Shown one piece after another: positions 23,581-27,696 of a stretch of 27,696 nt of DNA. Every line of letters begins with the position of its first letter. Position 1 is the first letter of the stretch. The DNA lies in assembly GCA_016704435.1 (NCBI GenBank), contig JADJAB010000026.1:1-27696 (forward strand), in the 5' to 3' direction. The translations under genes were made by a program, and so were the position numbers. The notes beneath the pieces were generated by a model, which was given only the letters and a program-made list of their open reading frames with translations, was not told where the DNA came from and did no database searches. Source of the DNA: Rhodobacter sp. Its GTDB lineage: Bacteria; Pseudomonadota; Alphaproteobacteria; Rhodobacterales; Rhodobacteraceae.

Positions 23581-25217
23581 CTACACGAGGCGGGAGACTT
23601 CAACCGCCGCCCGCACGAAATCCGCGAACAGGGGATGCGGTGCGAAAGGTTTCGACTTCAGCTCGGGGTGGAACTGGACGCCAATGAACCAGGGGTGGTC
23701 CTGCACCTCGACGATCTCGGGGAGTTTGCCGTCGGGGCTCATGCCCGAGAAGATCAGCCCGCATTTTTCCAGTTGGTCGCGGTATTTCACGTCGACCTCA
23801 TAGCGGTGGCGGTGGCGTTCCTCGATCACGGTGCCGCCGTAGATGCGCGCGACCGCGGAGCCGTCCTTGAGATTCGCGGTATAGGCGCCCAGCCGCATGG
23901 TGCCGCCCTTGGCATCGTCGGCCTTGCGGCGGACGGTGTGGTTGCCCTGCACCCATTCCTTCAGGTGGTAGACCACGGGGGTGAAGCGTTTGGCGTCGTG
24001 GTCGAATTCTTCGGAGCCGGCGTTGGGCAGGCCCGCGAGATTGCGGGCGGCCTCGATCACCGCCATCTGCATGCCGAGGCAGATGCCGAGGTAGGGGATC
24101 TTTCTCTCTCGCGCGAATTGCGCCGCCTTGATCTTGCCTTCGGTGCCACGTTCGCCAAAGCCGCCGGGGACGAGGATGGCGTGGAAGTTCTGCAGGTAGG
24201 GACCGGGGTCTTCGCGCTCGAAGATCTCGGCGTCGATCCATTCGGCTCTTACCCGAGTCCGGTTGGCCATGCCGCCATGGGTCAGCGCCTCGGCGATGGA
24301 TTTGTAGGCGTCTTCGAGCTGGGTGTATTTGCCGACGATGGCGATGCGAACCTCGCCCTCGGCATGAACAAGGCGGTCCATCACGTCCTGCCAGCGGGCG
24401 AGGTTGGGCTTGGGGGCGGGGGTGATGGCGAAGGCGTCCAGCACGGCCTGGTCGAGGCCGGCGGCGTGGTAGGCGAGCGGCGCGTTGTAGATGGTCTTCA
24501 GGTCATAGGCGGGGATGACGTGCTCTTTGCGGACGTTGCAGAACAGCGCGATCTTTTCGCGTTCCTTTTCCGGGATCGGGTGTTCGGAGCGGCAGACCAG
24601 GATGTCGGGCGCAAGGCCGATGGACTGCAGTTCCTTGACCGAATGCTGGGTGGGCTTGGTCTTGAGTTCTCCGCTGGCGGCGAGGTAGGGCAGCAGCGTG
24701 AGGTGCATCAGGATGGACTGGCCGCGCGGGCGTTCGTGGATGAACTGGCGGATCGCTTCGAAGAAGGGCAGGCCCTCGATATCGCCGACCGTGCCGCCGA
24801 TCTCGCACAGCATGAAGTCGACTTCGTATCGCCGATGCGCAGGAAGTCCTTGATTTCGTTGGTGACGTGGGGGATGACCTGGATGGTCTTGCCGAGGTAG
24901 TCGCCGCGGCGTTCTTTCTCCAGCACGTTGGAATAGATGCGGCCGGAGGAGATGCTGTCGGTCATCCGGGCGTGGACGCCGGTGAAGCGTTCGTAATGGC
25001 CGAGGTCGAGGTCGGTTTCGGCGCCGTCATCGGTGACGAAGACCTCGCCATGCTCGAAGGGTGACATCGTGCCGGGGTCGACGTTCAGGTAGGGGTCGAG
25101 CTTGCGCAGCCGGACGGTGTAGCCGCGGGCTTGCAAGAGTGCGCCAAGGGCGGCGGAGGCAAGGCCCTTGCCAAGCGAGGAGACCACGCCGCCGGTGATG
25201 AAGATGTAACGCGCCAA
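23581..25217 (-). CDS. pyrG: CTP synthase, frameshifted in this assembly
   Basis: CTP synthase converts UTP to CTP using ATP and glutamine; repaired length is 545 residues, normal for the family. The N-terminal synthetase domain begins LARYIFITGGVVSSLGKGLA with its nucleotide-binding loop. The C-terminal glutaminase domain has the nucleophile in LGICLGMQMAVIEA and the His-Glu pair in GVQFHPELKS. The frame breaks after FLRIGDT: minus-strand gatacgaagtcgac lacks one base (near plus 24823-24826). Adding G gives GDTEVDFMLCEIGGT. The start is TTG 25217, with GGGAG 7 bases upstream; no ATG fits the conserved N-terminus. The ribosome binding site lies inside a strong leader hairpin. secG is upstream on the same strand. 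Confidence 0.97.
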
Positions 25218-25222
25218 GGCGG

Positions 25223-25279
25223 GACTCCCGTGTAACAAGCGCGATTCGGATGGGGTGGAATCGCGGCACCACGGGAGTC
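25223..25279 (-). promoter_or_regulatory. Nested hairpin in the pyrG leader covering the ribosome binding site
   Basis: In the minus-strand transcript, GACTCCCGTG (25279-25270) pairs perfectly with CACGGGAGTC (25232-25223). Inside it, CGCGATTC (25265-25258) pairs perfectly with GAATCGCG (25247-25240) around a 10-base loop. The second outer arm contains GGGAG, the only ribosome binding site for the TTG start at 25217, so the fold would hide it. A factor, metabolite or temperature that opens the stem would switch on translation. This is inferred from pairing only. Confidence 0.6.
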
Positions 25280-25281
25280 GG

Positions 25282-25310
25282 GATATAGTCCGTCCGGCCC
25301 GGATGCGCAA
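25282..25310 (-). promoter_or_regulatory. Candidate pyrG promoter
   Basis: Read on the minus strand, TTGCGC (25310-25305) and TATATC (25287-25282) are 17 bases apart. Transcription would start about 25275-25279, at the first base of the leader hairpin. The -10 matches four of six consensus bases and the -35 three of six. Confidence 0.45.
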
Positions 25311-25365
25311 CCGTCGACCGCAAGATGATGTTTGCGGCTGGAAGAGTGTGACAAAGGGTTGTGGG

Positions 25366-25803
25366 TCAGTTGCCCGGCGCGGGGGCGGTGCCGTCCGCCG
25401 GGGCCGCACCCTCGGCGGGGGCTTCGGCGGGCGCAGGGTCGGCGGGCGCAGGGTCGGCGGGCGGCGGGGCAGACGATGCGTTCGACGCCGGGGGCGGCAG
25501 CAGCTCGGCGCCGTCCGCGGCCGGGGCGGCGGGGACTTCGGCGGGCGCTGCGGCCGGCGCGGACGTGTCGACGACCGAACTGCCGCCGGCATCGCGGGCG
25601 GAAAGCACGGCCAGCGTGATCGAGGTGCCGATGAAGGCGGCGGCGAAAACCCAGGTCAGCTTGGTCAGCGCCGTGGCCTGGCCGCGCGCCTGCATGTTGC
25701 CGCCGCCGGACAGAAGCGCGCCACCTTCATTGCGCTGCAAGAGCACCACACCGATCAGGAGAAGGGCGAGGATCAGGTGGACGGTGAGGAGGACGGTTTC
25801 CAT
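25366..25803 (-). CDS. secG: Preprotein translocase subunit SecG
   Basis: SecG is the small accessory subunit of the SecYEG channel. This one has the usual two membrane helices: METVLLTVHLILALLLIGVV followed by the conserved LLQRNEGGAL, then LTWVFAAAFIGTSITLAVLS. The loop has the Gly-rich LLSGGGNMQARGQATALTK. After residue 80 comes a long Ala/Pro/Glu-rich tail with short repeats (ADPAPADPAPAEAPAEGAAP), typical of alphaproteobacterial SecG but long here (145 residues in total). ATG 25803 is the family start; ATG 25818 five codons upstream is possible, and neither has a clear ribosome binding site. It is 148 bases upstream of pyrG. Confidence 0.93.
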   Translation of the reverse strand: METVLLTVHLILALLLIGVVLLQRNEGGALLSGGGNMQARGQATALTKLTWVFAAAFIGTSITLAVLSARDAGGSSVVDTSAPAAAPAEVPAAPAADGAELLPPPASNASSAPPPADPAPADPAPAEAPAEGAAPADGTAPAPGN

Positions 25804-26305
25804 GAGCGCGCTTTTCATGCCGGGACTTGCCGGGGCTACTTAGGCGCAAGCGGCGGGCGGCGCAAGGTGCAAGCGGCGGCGCCGGGGGTGAGGGGGAGCC
25901 GCCTCGGGGGGCAGATGCCGCCCCCGCTCGGCGGCGCTGCCACGGATGGACGGGGAAACCCGCAGGCCAGGCGGTTGCGGGTCCGCAGGGGCACAGGTCG
26001 TCGCGCAATGGGGCCGATGCGTCTGTGGCCGGCCGGGGCCTCCGGCGGGAATATTTGGGCCGAGATGAAGGCGGGAGCGCTTCCCGTTCCCGGGCAGTGC
26101 CGCAGCGGGGCAGGGCGGCGGCTCTGCCGCCGGTTCGGAAAACTGCCGCGAATTGGGGCTTGCCCGCCGCGCCGAGGAAAGGCGCGCAAGTGCCTTGACG
26201 AGACAAGAGGCTTGCGCCGCAAGGCGCGCAATTGCTTCACCGCTGGCAGATGGTCGGTCGTTTTCGGGATGGCGACCTCGGGTCCGGCGGGTTAGCGATG
26301 GCCGC
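25804..26305. other. 502-base spacer between divergent secG and the EamA gene
   Basis: No convincing coding region is present; the long open frames here are high-GC artefacts without family resemblance. It contains the third, degenerate copy of the dispersed element (26041-26070). It also has a 9-base direct repeat GGCGCGCAA at 26181-26189 and 26223-26231, and inverted arms GCGCAAG (26184-26190) and CTTGCGC (26211-26217). Promoters for secG and the EamA gene must lie here, but none is clear. Confidence 0.5.
26041..26070 (+). repeat. Dispersed intergenic element, degenerate copy C
   Basis: ATATTTGGGCCGAGATGAAG (26051-26070), preceded by TCCGGCGGGA, matches the core of the copies at 2486-2530 and 9760-9830 with a few changes (A for G before TATTT, G for A in GCCAAG). 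The flanking C-rich part is lost. Confidence 0.65.
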
Positions 26306-27241
26306 ATGAGCCGCGTGACCGAAGACCATATCCTGCCCGGCGTCCTGCTGATGCTGGCCTTCTGCCTGTTGGCGCCGCTTCTGGACGTGGCGGCGAAGCT
26401 GGCGGCCGAGGGCGGCATTCCGGTAGGCCAGGTCACCGCGGCCCGTTTCGTAGTTCAGTGCGGGCTGATGCTGCCGGTGGTGGCCGTGATGGGTGTCCGC
26501 CTGCGGGCCGGGCGACGGGCGCTTGGGCTGGTGGCCCTGCGCGCGGCGTTGCTGGTGTTTTCCACCTTCGCCTTCGTGTCGGGCATCGCGGTGATGCCCC
26601 TGGCCGATGCGCTGGCCATCGTCTTTGTCGAGCCGTTTATTTTGCTGCTTCTGGGCCGCTGGCTGTTCGGCGATCAGGTCGGGCCGCGGCGGATCCTGGC
26701 CTGCCTGGTGGGCTTTGCCGGCGCGCTGCTGGTGATCCAGCCCTCGTTGCAAGCCTTCGGGCTGGTGGCGCTGTGGCCGCTGGGCACGGCGTTTTCCTTT
26801 GCCTTCTACATGCTGGTGACGCGGTCGGTCTCGGACGTCATGCACCCGGTGGCGATGCAGGCGCATACCAGTTGGATCGGCGTGGCGATCTGCCTGCCGG
26901 TGGTCTGGCTGATGAACGACGGGCCGCTGCCGGCGCTGGATTCGGTGATGCCGCTCGACTGGCAATGGCTGTGGCTGTTCGGCGTGGGGTTCTGGGCGGC
27001 CGTCAGCCACCTGTGCATGACCTATGCGCTGTCCTATGCACCGGCCGCCACGCTGGCACCGCTGCATTACCTGGAAATCGTGGTGGCGGTGGCGCTGGGC
27101 TATCTGATCTTCGACGATCTGCCGAATGCGTTGACCTGGGCGGGGATCGTGGTGATCGTCGCTTCGGGCCTTTTCGTCATCCACCGTGAGCGGCTGGCAC
27201 ATCGGGACCGTGCGGTGGCGGCGCGGGCGGCGGCGCCTTGA
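26306..27241 (+). CDS. EamA/DMT-family transporter
   Basis: A 311-residue membrane protein with about ten hydrophobic helices in two similar halves (PGVLLMLAFCLLAPLLDVAA near the start; GLVALWPLGTAFSFAFYMLV opening the second half). The EamA pattern is clear: LADALAIVFVEPFILLLLG closes the first half and ATLAPLHYLEIVVAVALGYL the second. Members of this drug/metabolite superfamily export amino acids or metabolites; the substrate cannot be read from sequence. ATG 26306 (MSRVTEDHILPGV) is preferred, and no strong ribosome binding site is visible; an upstream in-frame start at 26153 would add an Arg-rich stretch. Its last 65 bases overlap the convergent thiamine pyrophosphokinase gene. Confidence 0.9.
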   Translation: MSRVTEDHILPGVLLMLAFCLLAPLLDVAAKLAAEGGIPVGQVTAARFVVQCGLMLPVVAVMGVRLRAGRRALGLVALRAALLVFSTFAFVSGIAVMPLADALAIVFVEPFILLLLGRWLFGDQVGPRRILACLVGFAGALLVIQPSLQAFGLVALWPLGTAFSFAFYMLVTRSVSDVMHPVAMQAHTSWIGVAICLPVVWLMNDGPLPALDSVMPLDWQWLWLFGVGFWAAVSHLCMTYALSYAPAATLAPLHYLEIVVAVALGYLIFDDLPNALTWAGIVVIVASGLFVIHRERLAHRDRAVAARAAAP

Positions 27242-27696
27242 TTGCCTGGATCGCCTGGTCCAGTCGGCTGCGCGGCAGGATCGCCACCATGCCGGGGCCG
27301 GAGAGGTCAAGCCGGACCAGCGGCGCGGTGACCCGGTTCGAGGTGGCGATCATGCCGTCGGGCGCGAAGGCGATCCCGTCCAGCGGCCAGTGCAGGCCCT
27401 GGCTTTCGCCGCGCACCGGCGCCAGCGGAAAAAGCGAGAAGGCATCGCCGGGCCGCAGCCGGATCGACAGCCGCGGCGGGGCGGCAAAGGCGATGTCCTT
27501 CGGCCCGATCACGATGCAGGGCCGGTCCTGCAGCCGCACCAGCGCGTTCATCACTGCAAGCCCGTGATCCATCCGGGCGCCGGAAAAGCCCACCGCGAGC
27601 ACGAAGGGCGCGCCGATCGCGGCCAGCGCCTTTTCGAAATCGGTGCTGTCCTGATCTTCCATCGGGTGCAGCCGGGCGGCGGGCAGGGTGGCGCGG
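27177..27696 (-). CDS. Thiamine pyrophosphokinase, C-terminal part (5' truncated by window edge)
   Basis: The frame is open to the window edge, giving about 172 residues of the C-terminal part. EDQDSTDFEKALAAI is the thiamine/magnesium-binding motif of thiamine pyrophosphokinase, and LAVGFSGARMDHGLAVMNAL is the next conserved block (G-x-x-D-H). The enzyme transfers pyrophosphate from ATP to thiamine to make the cofactor TPP. The last 20 or so residues (APPPAPPPHGPDVPAAHGG) run into the 3' end of the EamA gene on the other strand and are not family-like. This could be a genuine overlap or another single-base error that hides an earlier stop. Confidence 0.87.
   Translation of the reverse strand, partial: RATLPAARLHPMEDQDSTDFEKALAAIGAPFVLAVGFSGARMDHGLAVMNALVRLQDRPCIVIGPKDIAFAAPPRLSIRLRPGDAFSLFPLAPVRGESQGLHWPLDGIAFAPDGMIATSNRVTAPLVRLDLSGPGMVAILPRSRLDQAIQAIKAPPPAPPPHGPDVPAAHGG

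Overview
The window is high-GC alphaproteobacterial DNA, most likely from the Rhodobacteraceae/Paracoccaceae. The evidence is a VPLPA-type C-terminal sorting signal, an adjacent dnaG-rpoD pair, clustered glutamine-synthetase-like and PuuB-like genes, and several intergenic copies of a GAGTATTT..GCCAAGATGAAG element that I associate with this family. I see no phage genes, insertion sequences, CRISPR arrays, tRNAs or rRNAs.

Layout. (i) 1-1904 (+): the C-terminal part of a surface beta-barrel protein followed by a Slam-type outer-membrane translocon, a probable cargo/exporter pair. (ii) 1969-2397 (+): glyoxalase I. (iii) 2527-4077 (-): nrdR-ribD. (iv) 4236-5527: a small secreted protein (-) and a VPLPA-CTERM protein (+) with a strong terminator. 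(v) 5626-9698 (-): dnaG and rpoD. (vi) 9871-18999 (-): a nine-gene amine/amino-acid cluster. It encodes an ABC importer of the polar amino acid family (ATPase, two binding proteins, two permeases), then two glutamine-synthetase-like gamma-glutamyl ligases, a class I glutamine amidotransferase and a PuuB-like FAD oxidase. This matches a gamma-glutamylation route for polyamines or related amines: import, ligation to glutamate, oxidation, hydrolysis. (vii) 19128-22033 (-): rlmJ-phzF-terB-phnD-like, mostly translationally coupled by ATGA overlaps. (viii) 22300-23231 (-): an outer-membrane beta-barrel protein. (ix) 23581-25803 (-): secG and pyrG, with a strong nested hairpin in the pyrG leader that buries its ribosome binding site. 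(x) 26306-27696: an EamA transporter (+) converging on and overlapping the 3' end of a thiamine pyrophosphokinase gene (-).

Two points matter for use. First, eight single-base frameshifts break seven genes, including essential rpoD, pyrG and ribD. Each is repaired by one base, often in a short homopolymer, so they look like assembly errors rather than biology; I annotate each gene as one CDS across the shift. Second, I found no wholly new multi-gene system. The best candidates for new biology are the pyrG leader structure, the Slam/cargo pair with unknown ligand, and the dispersed palindromic intergenic element.
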